Assembly: GCF_003226535.1 (NCBI RefSeq)
Contig: NZ_QKOB01000008.1
Span: 46,846 to 110,845 of the forward strand
Direction: 5' to 3'
From: Meiothermus sp. Pnk-1
GTDB taxonomy: Bacteria > Deinococcota > Deinococci > Deinococcales > Thermaceae
Length of the DNA: 64,000 bases
Shown: in pieces, positions 25,714-34,614 of the stretch
Layout of the letters: each line of letters starts with the position of its first letter
Numbering within the stretch: position 1 is the first letter of the stretch
Made by a program: the position numbers and the translations under genes
Notes under the pieces: model-generated
Seen by the model: the letters and a program-made list of their open reading frames with translations, nothing else
Told to the model about the DNA's origin: nothing
Database searches by the model: none

Positions 25714-26290
25714 GGCCAGCCTCGAGCGCAACACCGCCGAGACCCAGATTCGCCTTGCTCTGGGCCTGGACGGGCCGATTGGAGGGCAGATCGCTACCGG
25801 GCTGGGTTTCCTCGACCACCTCCTGGCTGCCTTCCAGCGGCACGGACGGTTTTTTCTCGAGGTCGAAGCCCAGGGGGACCTCGAGGTGGACGTCCACCAC
25901 CTGGTCGAGGACGTGGGCATCACCCTGGGGATGGCCCTCCGGCAGGCTCTGGGCGACTTCAAGGGAATCGAGCGTTACGGCGAGGCCACCGTGCCGATGG
26001 ACGAGACCTTGGTGCAGGCCGCCCTCGACCTGTCGGGGCGGCCTTTGCTGGTGTTTCCGGTGGAAGAACTCTCCATCGCGGGCAGCGCGGGCGGGGTCAG
26101 CGCTTACCACCTGCGGGAGTTCTTGCGCGGGCTGGCTAATCACGCCGGGATGACCCTCCACGTGCGGCTTTTGGCGGGGCGGGAAGCTCACCATGTGATG
26201 GAGGCGGCGGTGAAAGCGCTGGCTCGAGCCCTTTACGCCGCCACCCGCCATACCCGGGAGGATCTGCCTAGTACCAAAGGTACCCTCTGA
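25706..26290 (+). CDS. hisB: Imidazoleglycerol-phosphate dehydratase
   Basis: 194 residues, monofunctional bacterial HisB. The metal-binding motifs are present: GLGFLDHLLAAFQRHG, DVHHLVEDVGI, HLREFLRGLANHAGMTLHV and AHHVMEAAVKALARAL. It carries out the dehydration step of histidine synthesis. The start overlaps hisC and the stop overlaps the next start (TGATG). Confidence 0.95.
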   Translation: MRKASLERNTAETQIRLALGLDGPIGGQIATGLGFLDHLLAAFQRHGRFFLEVEAQGDLEVDVHHLVEDVGITLGMALRQALGDFKGIERYGEATVPMDETLVQAALDLSGRPLLVFPVEELSIAGSAGGVSAYHLREFLRGLANHAGMTLHVRLLAGREAHHVMEAAVKALARALYAATRHTREDLPSTKGTL

Positions 26291-26346
26291 TGGGCTTTAT
26301 CCCTTTCTCAAAAGGGCTTCATCGGGGGATGCGAGGCTTTAATTCG

Positions 26347-27180
26347 ATGCGATGGAGACACTTTTGGTTTGGGATTTTGGCTTGTATAGCCTTCGCCCAG
26401 GCTCAGCCGCTTGGCGATTCCCAGCCTATCGGCAAGGAGGGCCCTGCTGTTGCCAAGGCGATCTGCGCGGTGAAGGGTATCCTGGTAGCCGGACAGGCCT
26501 GCACGGTGGCGGCAGACCGTCTGGGGACCTCGCTCCTCTTTGGCGAGGGGCCAAGGCAGCGGGAGTACGTGCTCGAGCACTTTATCTCCGGCAGCTTCAC
26601 CCAAAAGGGGGCCCGGCAGGCTTTGGTGGGGATGTGCCAGGCCAGCGGGGATATCTGCTCGGGAGAGATCGTGCTGCTCGAGCGGGCTGCTTCGGGCTGG
26701 CGGGCGGTGCGGGCCTACACCAACGCGCCCTTCGACTTCTACTTGGGGGCGTGCTTCAAGTTTCCCGGTAGCGACGGGCGGGATCGTCTGGCCTGCCGCT
26801 CGGATGGGTACCTGGACCCCCAGGGGTTGCAGTACCTCTTCAACCTGACCGCCGCCGAGTTCGGCAGCAAGTTGACCGCGACCCGGCTCCTCAGCTACGG
26901 CACCGCCAGCGCCTGCTCGGACAAGCCCCAGCGGGTGGTGCGGTTTTCTAGCTGGGCCCGCAAAGACCTCAACGGGGACCGCCGGGCAGACCTTGAGCTA
27001 ACCCTGAACGAAAGCCCCCAGGCCAAGGTCGTCTGTAACCCTACCTCTTTGGCCAAGTACGAAACCGGACAGACCACCCCGGTTCGGCTGGCCTTTATCT
27101 TTGACGGCCAAACCTTCAAGCCCACCGCCCAGACTGCGGCCAAGCTCAAGACCCTTCCCGCCCCCCCAGCCTCGAGGTAA
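26347..27180 (+). CDS. Exported cysteine-containing protein with a DxNGD motif
   Basis: 277 residues from the ATG at 26347; a start at 26290 coupled to hisB is also possible. A signal peptide (FWFGILACIAFAQAQ) leads to a mature protein with about eight cysteines and a calcium-loop-like DLNGDRRADLEL near the end, as in FG-GAP/VCBS or EF-hand-like repeats. No family was recognised. Its place between hisB and hisH has no evident link to histidine synthesis. It may be a periplasmic or surface protein inserted into the operon. Confidence 0.6.
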   Translation: MRWRHFWFGILACIAFAQAQPLGDSQPIGKEGPAVAKAICAVKGILVAGQACTVAADRLGTSLLFGEGPRQREYVLEHFISGSFTQKGARQALVGMCQASGDICSGEIVLLERAASGWRAVRAYTNAPFDFYLGACFKFPGSDGRDRLACRSDGYLDPQGLQYLFNLTAAEFGSKLTATRLLSYGTASACSDKPQRVVRFSSWARKDLNGDRRADLELTLNESPQAKVVCNPTSLAKYETGQTTPVRLAFIFDGQTFKPTAQTAAKLKTLPAPPASR

Positions 27181-27268
27181 GGCGGGGTAGATCCCGCGTT
27201 GGCCAGGCGAGGCGGAAAGTAACCCTAGGCTGCCCCGTTCCGGGATTCATTTGTATGATCGGATGCGG

Positions 27269-27865
27269 ATGCGCACGCTGCTGATTGACTACGGCTCGGG
27301 GAACCTGCGGAGTGCGGCCAAGGCTTTGGAAGCGAGCGGGCTCGAGGTGAGTGTCTCCGCTGACCCCAAAGATGTGGCCAAGGCGGACTTGCTGGTGCTC
27401 CCCGGTCAGGGGCACTTCGGGCAGGTGATGGGGGCGTTTTTGGCCTCGGGGTTCGAGGAAGGGGTGCGGGGCCATATTACGGCGGGCAAGCCTTTCCTGG
27501 GTATCTGCGTGGGAATGCAGATCCTCTACGAAGCTTCAGAGGAAGCCCCCCGGGTCCGGGGGCTGGGCCTGATCCCCGGCACGGTCCGCCGTTTCCGGGC
27601 CAAGCATGTACCCCAGATGGGCTGGAACGCGGTGCGCTTCGCCCCTGGGGCCTTCGAGATCCTGAGCGGGCGCTATTTCTACTATGCCAACTCCTACTAC
27701 GGGCCGCTGGTAGAAGGCTCGGCGGGGGTCAGCGAGTTTGCAGGAACCGAGTTCACCGCGGTGTACGCCAAAGACAACGTAGTGGCCCCCCAGTTCCACC
27801 CGGAGAAAAGCGGGCAGAGCGGGCAGGCCTTCTTGCAAGCCCTGCGCCGCTACTTCGGCGGCTAG
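27269..27865 (+). CDS. hisH: Imidazole glycerol phosphate synthase, glutamine amidotransferase subunit
   Basis: 198 residues, class I glutaminase. It starts LIDYGSGNLRS, with the oxyanion strand PGQGHF, nucleophile Cys in GICVGMQILYE, and His/Glu in FHPEKSG. With HisF (not in this window) it makes imidazole glycerol phosphate and AICAR. A TATGAT -10 box ends nine bases before the ATG at 27269, so I prefer this over the in-frame ATG at 27263 and TTG at 27251. It is convergent with the PfkB kinase, with a 4-base overlap. Confidence 0.92.
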   Translation: MRTLLIDYGSGNLRSAAKALEASGLEVSVSADPKDVAKADLLVLPGQGHFGQVMGAFLASGFEEGVRGHITAGKPFLGICVGMQILYEASEEAPRVRGLGLIPGTVRRFRAKHVPQMGWNAVRFAPGAFEILSGRYFYYANSYYGPLVEGSAGVSEFAGTEFTAVYAKDNVVAPQFHPEKSGQSGQAFLQALRRYFGG

Positions 27866-28788
27866 GCGGTGGATTTGGCCTGGAGCAAGTCCTCTGGCCT
27901 GATCAACCGGCCTTGGGCTCCCACCGCGGTCGCCGCGAGCGCCCCGGCCCAGTTGCCCAGCCGTGCGGCGGTGAGGAGGTCACGTCCGTCCATCACCGCG
28001 TGGGCGAAGGCGGCGGTATAGGCGTCGCCCGAGCCGGTGGTATCCACGATGTCCTCCACCGGGAAGGGCTCCACCAATTCCTGTTGGTTAGGGGTGACCA
28101 CGATCGAGCCCAGCGGCCCCACCTTCACGATCACGGTGTCGAGGCCGTAAGTGTGGAGTTCGGCGAGGCCCTCGGTGATGGTGCTAGCCCCGGTGAGATC
28201 GAGGAGTTCCTGCTGGTTCATCAGCAAGTAGGGGACCCCCCGCACATACTCGAGGATCTCCCGGCCCACCGCTCGCACCGCCCCGGTGCCCATATCCACG
28301 AAGATCGGCAGCCCACGCTTCTTGGCCGCGTCCAGCACCTTTACCGCATACTCGCGCTGAGGGCCACCCACCAGGGCATAGGCCGACATCACCACCGCAT
28401 CCACCTGGTCTAGGCTGCGCGGTTTGAATTCGGCGGCATCCAAATAGCGGCTTGCTCCGCCCGCGCTGACCATCGAGCGCTCCCCGCCGGGGACCAACAA
28501 GATCAGGACGCTCGAGGTGGTATTCGTCGGGTCTTCTTGGAGATACCGGAGGTCTACCCCAGCTTTGCTTACCTCGCTAAGGGCTACCTCACGAAAGGGG
28601 TCTTGGCCCACCCGGCCCGCCAGATAGACCTTATGCCCCAGGCTGGCGAGCTGGGCGGCCAGGGTGGCCCCAGCCCCCCCCGGCTTCATCAGGGCCCGCT
28701 TGGCTTCCACCTCTTCGCCCGGTTCGGGGATGTGCTCGAGGAAATAGATGAGGTCAACTGATATATCACCCAGAACGAAACAACGCAT
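27862..28788 (-). CDS. PfkB-family carbohydrate kinase
   Basis: 308 residues, ribokinase fold. N-terminal GDISVDLIYFLEHIPEPGEE, GGAGATLAAQLASLG, and the C-terminal anion-hole/catalytic motif DTTGSGDAYTAAFA with the catalytic Asp. It phosphorylates a sugar or nucleoside in the cytosol; the residues do not settle which. An AAGGAG site stands about ten bases before the ATG. It is monocistronic as far as visible. Confidence 0.85.
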   Translation of the reverse strand: MRCFVLGDISVDLIYFLEHIPEPGEEVEAKRALMKPGGAGATLAAQLASLGHKVYLAGRVGQDPFREVALSEVSKAGVDLRYLQEDPTNTTSSVLILLVPGGERSMVSAGGASRYLDAAEFKPRSLDQVDAVVMSAYALVGGPQREYAVKVLDAAKKRGLPIFVDMGTGAVRAVGREILEYVRGVPYLLMNQQELLDLTGASTITEGLAELHTYGLDTVIVKVGPLGSIVVTPNQQELVEPFPVEDIVDTTGSGDAYTAAFAHAVMDGRDLLTAARLGNWAGALAATAVGAQGRLIRPEDLLQAKSTA

Positions 28789-29052
28789 CCGCTACCTGCT
28801 CCTTTGGGCCGTTTGATCTACGGCCTCTTTGCGCTATCGGCCCGTGAACTGACTACGATTTTACCCCAGGGCCGCGCTGGCTACGTCATAGGAGTGTAAC
28901 ACCCCAGGCATGAGAAGGAGGTATTAACCCGTCGATTGAGGCTAGCGGGTTGCGTCATCTATAGAGGGAACCCAACGCAGCCTCCTGGCCGCTTGAGAGA
29001 TGCTGGCCTGACGTACGCGATGACGGAATTAGCCGTAGCAGATGGCGTTACA
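28789..29052. other. Intergenic stretch between PfkB kinase and rsmA
   Basis: 264 bases. It holds the leader of the PfkB gene at its left end. An isolated AAGGAGG (near 28915) is followed by a stop in every useful frame, so no small gene is supported. I see no tRNA, clear terminator or repeat family apart from one TGACGTACG. Confidence 0.5.
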
Positions 29053-30377
<1,325 letters not shown>

Positions 30378-30385
30378 ACCGCTCT

Positions 30386-31144
30386 CTATTGTACTCGAGC
30401 CTGCGGAACCTCCGAGATGCGCCACTCGAGCATATCCTCATCCAGCAGCATTTCGAAGTATTGATCGCGGTCGAGGGCATCGATGAGGGCTAGCTGATCC
30501 TTGACCAAGATGCCCTCTTTCATCACCGTGTGTCCGTAGACCCCAAAGCGATAGCCCATGCGGGTCACGTAGTCAGGGTTGGTGAACCACCACTCCTTGG
30601 GTTCGCGGCTGTTGTAGAACAGGTCGTCGTAACTTTGCAGCCAGGGGACCGGTCCCACGTGGGCGAAGTTGACCCCGAAGATGTTGACCTCGGGAGGGAA
30701 ACCTGCGAGCCAGGCTTTGAGGTCTTTGGGAAGTTCCAGGCCGCCGTGCTCGGGGTGGAATTCGTGGTGCTCGAGGTACTTGTTTCCCAGTACGTAGCTG
30801 CCGGTGAGCACGGCGTGATCGTGATTGCCCATCAGGATGTGGACGTGGCCGGGGGCGGCTTCCTGGTAGCGCTTGATGCGGTAAAGCTCGCGGATCTGGG
30901 CTTTGGCGGCCAGGCGCAGGTGCTGGGGGTTGGTGGGGTCGTAGTCCTCCAGGCCGGTGAGCTTGCGGTACTCGGCCAGGGTCTTGGGGTGCATCAGATC
31001 GCCGATGAGGATGACCCGGTAATCGCCCTCGAGCACCGGGCGAGTAGGCATGAGCTGCTCGTCGGCGGCGTAGGAGGCCTTTAGCGCTCGCCACAGCTTG
31101 GGGAACTCGGCGTGTAGATCTCCGATGGCGATGACCTTGATCAC
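30386..31144 (-). CDS. Calcineurin-like metallophosphoesterase
   Basis: 252 residues. The metal motifs are in order: AIGDLHAE, LIGDLMHP, MGNHDH, FAHVGPV and VYGHTVM. The first metal motif is DLH, as usual. Such enzymes hydrolyse phosphomono- or diesters, sometimes nucleotides or DNA ends. The substrate is unknown. It overlaps ddrA by 4 bases (ATGA), suggesting a link to DNA-damage response, and ends 8 bases before carD. Confidence 0.85.
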   Translation of the reverse strand: MIKVIAIGDLHAEFPKLWRALKASYAADEQLMPTRPVLEGDYRVILIGDLMHPKTLAEYRKLTGLEDYDPTNPQHLRLAAKAQIRELYRIKRYQEAAPGHVHILMGNHDHAVLTGSYVLGNKYLEHHEFHPEHGGLELPKDLKAWLAGFPPEVNIFGVNFAHVGPVPWLQSYDDLFYNSREPKEWWFTNPDYVTRMGYRFGVYGHTVMKEGILVKDQLALIDALDRDQYFEMLLDEDMLEWRISEVPQARVQ

Positions 31145-31797
31145 GTTTTTCCCTTCAGGAGGGCGCGCAGTTCGCCATAAAGCCGCTTGGTCTCCTCGGG
31201 GGAGGAGCCATAGCCCTGGTACTTCATCACGATGCGGGCCACCTCTTTGCCCATGCCTTGCTCCTTGAGCCGGTCGATGAGCCGGTGGATCAATTCTTGG
31301 GGCTCGGGTTTGGCCGGTGGGGCTTCGGCCGCACCTTCACCGGGAGAGGGTTCTTCCAGCCCGGCGGGATGGGGTTCGGGGGGGGTGGCTTCGACCTCGA
31401 GCTGAGGAGCTTCAAAGCGCCCTGTGGCGGGATCGTGGTCTACCCACTGCTTCTCCAGCCGGTACAGGTACCGCCCTACCCCGAACTTCACCGCCGCGCG
31501 CTTTAGGGCATCGGAGAAAGCGGCTTTGAGGCTATCGCCCTCGCCCACGTCTTCCTTGCTCACCTCGAGCAAGGTAAGGCGGCATTTGACCGCATAGTTC
31601 CCCTCTTTCTCCACCAACACCTCGTAGTGATCCTGCCAACCCTCCGGCCCCACCACCTCATCGAGCCGGTCGAGCACGGTGCGAGCATCTACATAGGGCA
31701 CTACCATGGCCCGGCGTTTGTCCTTCGACAAAGCTTCCACCCGCCACTGCACCTCGCTGGCCGGGAAAGGCTCGCTAAGCTTGCGCCAGTCGCTCAT
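31141..31797 (-). CDS. ddrA: DdrA-like Rad52/Rad22-family DNA repair protein
   Basis: 218 residues. The N-terminal 130 residues match the Rad52-like single-strand annealing fold of Deinococcus DdrA (VEALSKDKRRAMVVPYVDARTVLDRLDEVVGPEGW, SDALKRAAVKFGVGRYLY). A Pro/Glu-rich linker and a short helical tail follow. DdrA binds 3' single-stranded ends and protects them from nuclease. The ATG at 31797 is chosen because a TACAAT -10 box ends seven bases before it. It is the first gene of the ddrA-phosphoesterase-carD-rsmA run. Confidence 0.8.
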   Translation of the reverse strand: MSDWRKLSEPFPASEVQWRVEALSKDKRRAMVVPYVDARTVLDRLDEVVGPEGWQDHYEVLVEKEGNYAVKCRLTLLEVSKEDVGEGDSLKAAFSDALKRAAVKFGVGRYLYRLEKQWVDHDPATGRFEAPQLEVEATPPEPHPAGLEEPSPGEGAAEAPPAKPEPQELIHRLIDRLKEQGMGKEVARIVMKYQGYGSSPEETKRLYGELRALLKGKT

Positions 31798-31804
31798 TTG
31801 GCTC

Positions 31805-31810
31805 ATTGTA
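31805..31810 (-). promoter_or_regulatory. -10 element of a leaderless ddrA promoter
   Basis: TACAAT on the minus strand ends seven bases before the ATG at 31797. No palindromic RDRM-like site was recognised nearby. Confidence 0.5.
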
Positions 31811-31960
31811 TCCGCACGAAACGCTCTGGCATACACCTGAGTGGGGGATCGAGCAGGCCAAACGCTGAACGCGCAAACGCACCTCTTGTCGCCAGACCAT
31901 TAAGGCCGCGTTGAAAATACCCACATCAGGATTAACCGCCGTTTCCTCTAGCCTACGTGT

Positions 31961-32344
31961 ATGCGACGAATTTCAATGCGGGTTGGACTGATCGTCGTGT
32001 TGTTGTGGAGTTCGTTAGCCCTGGCGCAGATCCGGGTGGATGTTCAGCTTCCCTTGCCGGTGATCGTGGTGACCGGGGAGTTGCGGGTGGGCCTAGTGCC
32101 GAACGTGGTAGTGGTCGAGCAGGTGCGCGAGCCCCAGGGAATCGTGGTGGTCTACCGCTCGAGCCAGCCTTACAACACCTTTGTCTATCATGACCGCGAC
32201 CTGCGCGATAGGGGATGGACACGGGTCAAGTACCAGGCCAAAGGGGGCCACTACCGCGCTGAGTATCGCCGCGGACGGACCAAGGCTAAGCTCGAGGTGC
32301 AAGACCGCAAGGGCCGGGTCGAGGTGCGTATACGCGAGGGTTAG
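31961..32344 (+). CDS. Small exported basic protein of unknown function
   Basis: 127 residues. A signal peptide (RVGLIVVLLWSSLALAQ) is followed by a mature protein of alternating valine-rich strands and a strongly basic tail (HYRAEYRRGRTKAKLEVQDRKGRVEVRIREG). No domain was recognised. A TAGCCT -10-like box six bases before the ATG fits a leaderless start. Likely periplasmic or surface-associated. Confidence 0.6.
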   Translation: MRRISMRVGLIVVLLWSSLALAQIRVDVQLPLPVIVVTGELRVGLVPNVVVVEQVREPQGIVVVYRSSQPYNTFVYHDRDLRDRGWTRVKYQAKGGHYRAEYRRGRTKAKLEVQDRKGRVEVRIREG

Positions 32345-32350
32345 GGAGGC

Positions 32351-32379
32351 TAGACAGTTCTGCGGCACCTCGCTAAGAT
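32351..32379 (+). promoter_or_regulatory. Promoter of tRNA-Ala
   Basis: TAGACA (32351-32356), a 17-base spacer and TAAGAT (32374-32379) lie 11 bases before the tRNA 5' end. Confidence 0.7.
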
Positions 32380-32390
32380 AGGGAGCGCTT

Positions 32391-32466
<76 letters not shown>

Positions 32467-32473
32467 GAAGCAG

Positions 32474-32500
32474 TCCGGGGCTTAGCCCCGGATCCTTTGT
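32474..32500 (+). terminator. Rho-independent-like terminator of tRNA-Ala
   Basis: TCCGGGG/CCCCGGA form a 7-bp stem around a short loop, followed by tcctttgt. The T-run is short but the position right after the tRNA supports termination. Confidence 0.6.
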
Positions 32501-32618
32501 TGGCTACGGTACCTTAAGCGCTCCTTCAAGCCAGCTTCGGGGGCTTTCCCGCCTTCGTGACTAGCTTCGGACGTAGGTCGGCGGCCCTGGGCGTGTACAT
32601 CGGTAAGGCTCGCCGCGC

Positions 32619-32948
32619 TTAGTAGACCTTACCCCCCAGCGGCACTTCGCGCTCGGGGGTCAGCAGCACCACCCGGTTCTCCTGGTCCGGCAGGCCCAGC
32701 ACCAGCACCTCACTAGGGAATCCGGCCACCTTGCGCACTCCCAGGTTGACTGCACAGACCACCTGTCGGCCTACCAAGGTTTCGGGGGTGTAGAGATCGG
32801 TGAGCTGGGCGCTGCTGGTCTTGATGCCCAGCGGTCCGAAGTCGATCCAAAGCTTATAGGCGGGTTTGCGGGCGGCCTGGTTGGGCTCGGCCCGTATGAC
32901 GCGCCCGACCCGCAGCTCGAGGCTTTCAAAGGCTTCTAGGGGGTTCAT
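32619..32948 (-). CDS. csaA: CsaA-type tRNA-binding protein / export chaperone
   Basis: 109 residues, one tRNA-binding OB fold as in CsaA and the C-terminus of methionyl-tRNA synthetase: LRVGRVIRAEPNQAARKPAYKLWIDFGPLGIKTSS split over residues 11-46, then VNLGVRKVAGFPSEVLVLG. CsaA binds tRNA and has chaperone-like activity in protein export. The ATG at 32948 follows TTGAGGAAAACC. The longer frame to 33044 overlaps the divergent TPR gene and was rejected. Confidence 0.87.
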   Translation of the reverse strand: MNPLEAFESLELRVGRVIRAEPNQAARKPAYKLWIDFGPLGIKTSSAQLTDLYTPETLVGRQVVCAVNLGVRKVAGFPSEVLVLGLPDQENRVVLLTPEREVPLGGKVY

Positions 32949-33001
32949 GACGGTTTTCCTCAAGGTATCGGGTGATGCAAATGTCCCGCTTAAGAGTATC
33001 G

Positions 33002-33007
33002 TATACT
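33002..33007 (+). promoter_or_regulatory. -10 element of a leaderless promoter (TPR-like gene)
   Basis: TATACT ends seven bases before the GTG at 33015. The divergent csaA start is 54 bases to the left. Confidence 0.5.
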
Positions 33008-33014
33008 TCCCAGC

Positions 33015-33314
33015 GTGCAACGCTTGCTTGACCAAGCGGCCCACTTGATCCGCGAGGCCCGCGACTTGGGCCCGGCGGAGATGGTGCTTCGTTTGAAGGA
33101 GGCGCTCGAGATTCTAGAAGCCGTGCGCCCCAGCCCCGAGCGAGACGGCATGATGGGGCTGGCCTACTTGCGCCTGGCTCAAGCCCAGAAAAACCTAGGT
33201 CAGCCACGCGAGGCAGAGCGGGCTTTCATGCTCGGTTACAGCTATGCCCGTACCTCGCGCGAGGACCGGGTGCGGCGCTTCGCCGAAAAGCTCAAAGAGG
33301 AGTTCGGCGCTTAG
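33015..33314 (+). CDS. Small TPR-like helical protein
   Basis: 99 residues, GTG start, entirely helical. The pattern around ALEILEAVRPSPERDGMMGLAYLRLAQAQKNLGQPREAERAF is TPR-like, with one full repeat and a partial one. It is probably a cytosolic adaptor. It lies 15 bases before the DUF420 membrane gene, with a shared transcript likely. No function can be assigned. Confidence 0.65.
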   Translation: MQRLLDQAAHLIREARDLGPAEMVLRLKEALEILEAVRPSPERDGMMGLAYLRLAQAQKNLGQPREAERAFMLGYSYARTSREDRVRRFAEKLKEEFGA

Positions 33315-33329
33315 GGAGGAGAACTACCG

Positions 33330-33767
33330 GTGGGACAGACCTTGGGGGATATTGCTGCGACCTTGATCCTGCTTTCAGGGTTGGCGGTGATCGTGGGGGT
33401 GGTACTCATACGGCGCGGAGACCGGGTGTGGCACCCCCGGGTGATGCTCACCGCCACCGTGCTGGCCGCGTTGTTTCTGGTGTTTTACCTGCTCAAGTGG
33501 GGCTTGTACGGCACCACCCGCTACGTAGGGCCGGAGGAGTGGCGCGGGGCCTATTACGCGCTGCTGTTTAGCCATACCCTGTTGGCCGCCCTCAACGGCC
33601 CTTTGGTGATTTGGCTTATCTACAACGCCCTCAAGGGGCGTTTTGCCATCCACAGGGCCTGGGCTCGCTGGACGGTGCCGATCTGGCTCTACGTGGCCGC
33701 GACCGGCTGGGTGATTGACCTTATCCTCAAACGTTACGGTGAAAGCGCCGGCGGTATTCGTTTTTAG
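33330..33767 (+). CDS. DUF420 membrane protein
   Basis: 145 residues with four membrane helices. The family residues include histidines in the middle (LFSHTLLAALNGPLVIWLIYNAL, FAIHRAWARWTVPIWLYVAATGWVIDLIL). DUF420 includes Bacillus YozB; some members are tied to heme-copper oxidase biogenesis, but I cannot confirm that here. GTG start after GGGAGGAGAACTACC. Confidence 0.8.
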   Translation: MGQTLGDIAATLILLSGLAVIVGVVLIRRGDRVWHPRVMLTATVLAALFLVFYLLKWGLYGTTRYVGPEEWRGAYYALLFSHTLLAALNGPLVIWLIYNALKGRFAIHRAWARWTVPIWLYVAATGWVIDLILKRYGESAGGIRF

Positions 33768-33782
33768 CGCCTACGGCCTCGG

Positions 33783-33804
33783 GGGCCGCCGGAGAGGGCG
33801 GCCC
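33783..33804. terminator. Stem-loop between convergent DUF420 and minC
   Basis: GGGCCGCC/GGCGGCCC is a perfect 8-bp stem with a 6-base loop, placed between two convergent genes. It lacks a T-run on either side, so its function as terminator is uncertain. Confidence 0.45.
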
Positions 33805-33833
33805 GCTGCGAGTGCGCTGACGGACGCCAGGCA

Positions 33834-34379
33834 TCAGGATTTTTTGCGGCCCCACGGCTCGAGGACGATAGCCCCCTCTACCACTCGAGCCCGCTCGGGA
33901 CCGCGCGACGTGCTGCCTGCGGGGGCCTGGGCAAAGTGTTGGGCGATGCGAATTTGCTTTGCCTCGAGGCTCATGGCCCAGATGGTGGCCTCTTCCTGGC
34001 CGGTGGCCCCGGCGTGGGCTAACCCGCGCAGCTTTCCCACCACGATCACATCCCCTCCGGCGATCACTTCTGCCCCAGCATTTACGTCGCCCAGCACCAC
34101 CACCGTACCCGGGCTTTCGATGCGGGTACCCGCCCGGAGGGTGTGGTCTACCACCTCGGTGTAGGGGATCGACCGCTCGCCCCGCGGGGGGCGCAGCGTG
34201 ATGCCCCGTTCTTGGCCGATCTCTGCCAGGGCTTGTAGTAGCTCAACCCCTACCGTTCCGCAGACTTCGACCTCGAGCGGCAGGTTTGGAACATCGGCCA
34301 GGGCTTTGCGCAGCGCCTCGGGGGTTTCGCCTCCATCGAGCCGTACCGCCAAGGCGTGGAGGGTAGCGCGGATTCGCAT
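33834..34379 (-). CDS. minC: Septum site-determining protein MinC
   Basis: 181 residues. A short N-terminal domain is followed by the right-handed beta-helix MinC_C domain with turn motifs GTRIESPGTVVVLGDVNAGAEVIAGGD, divided over residues 82-110, and KLRGLAHAGATG. It blocks FtsZ assembly away from midcell with MinD, which is not in this window. The ATG at 34379 has an extended -10 (TGGTATAAC) ending seven bases before it. A few residues upstream (to 34409) were excluded for that reason. Confidence 0.92.
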   Translation of the reverse strand: MRIRATLHALAVRLDGGETPEALRKALADVPNLPLEVEVCGTVGVELLQALAEIGQERGITLRPPRGERSIPYTEVVDHTLRAGTRIESPGTVVVLGDVNAGAEVIAGGDVIVVGKLRGLAHAGATGQEEATIWAMSLEAKQIRIAQHFAQAPAGSTSRGPERARVVEGAIVLEPWGRKKS

Positions 34380-34386
34380 CGGGATT

Positions 34387-34392
34387 GTTATA
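34387..34392 (-). promoter_or_regulatory. -10 (extended) element of a leaderless minC promoter
   Basis: TATAAC, preceded by TGG (an extended -10), ends seven bases before the ATG at 34379. Confidence 0.55.
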
Positions 34393-34469
34393 CCATTGCC
34401 GAAGGCCACAGAAGGAGGCTCGTGGCGTGAGGGGATGAGTTCCCGGCTACAGGCGGTAAGCTATCCCCG

Positions 34470-34614
34470 TGAGCAGCAAAGCTGAGGCCGAACACTACAC
34501 CTGGGGGCAGAACTGCGACGGCTGGCATCTGGTCCGGCGACCCACGGCCAAGAAGACCTCGAGTTTCCGGTGGTCTCCCAGCCCCACGCCCACCGGGACC
34601 GAGTAGTCCTCTAG
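34470..34614 (+). pseudogene. Decayed cupin gene with an internal deletion
   Basis: From the GTG at 34470, frame 1 reads the typical start of a small cupin (AEHYTWGQNCDGWHLV) and then loses the motif. In another frame (34561-34611) the sequence reads EFPVVSQPHAHRDRVVL and stops, which matches the usual C-terminal end of the same cupin family (FLVxSxPxxHGDR). The whole metal-binding barrel between is missing. A TAAGCT box six bases before the GTG may be its old -10. No intact cupin can be made. The match is from memory of the family and should be searched. Confidence 0.55.

Noticed and set aside
28912..28930. AAGGAGG as a ribosome site for a small gene
   Set aside because: All useful frames stop within a few codons.
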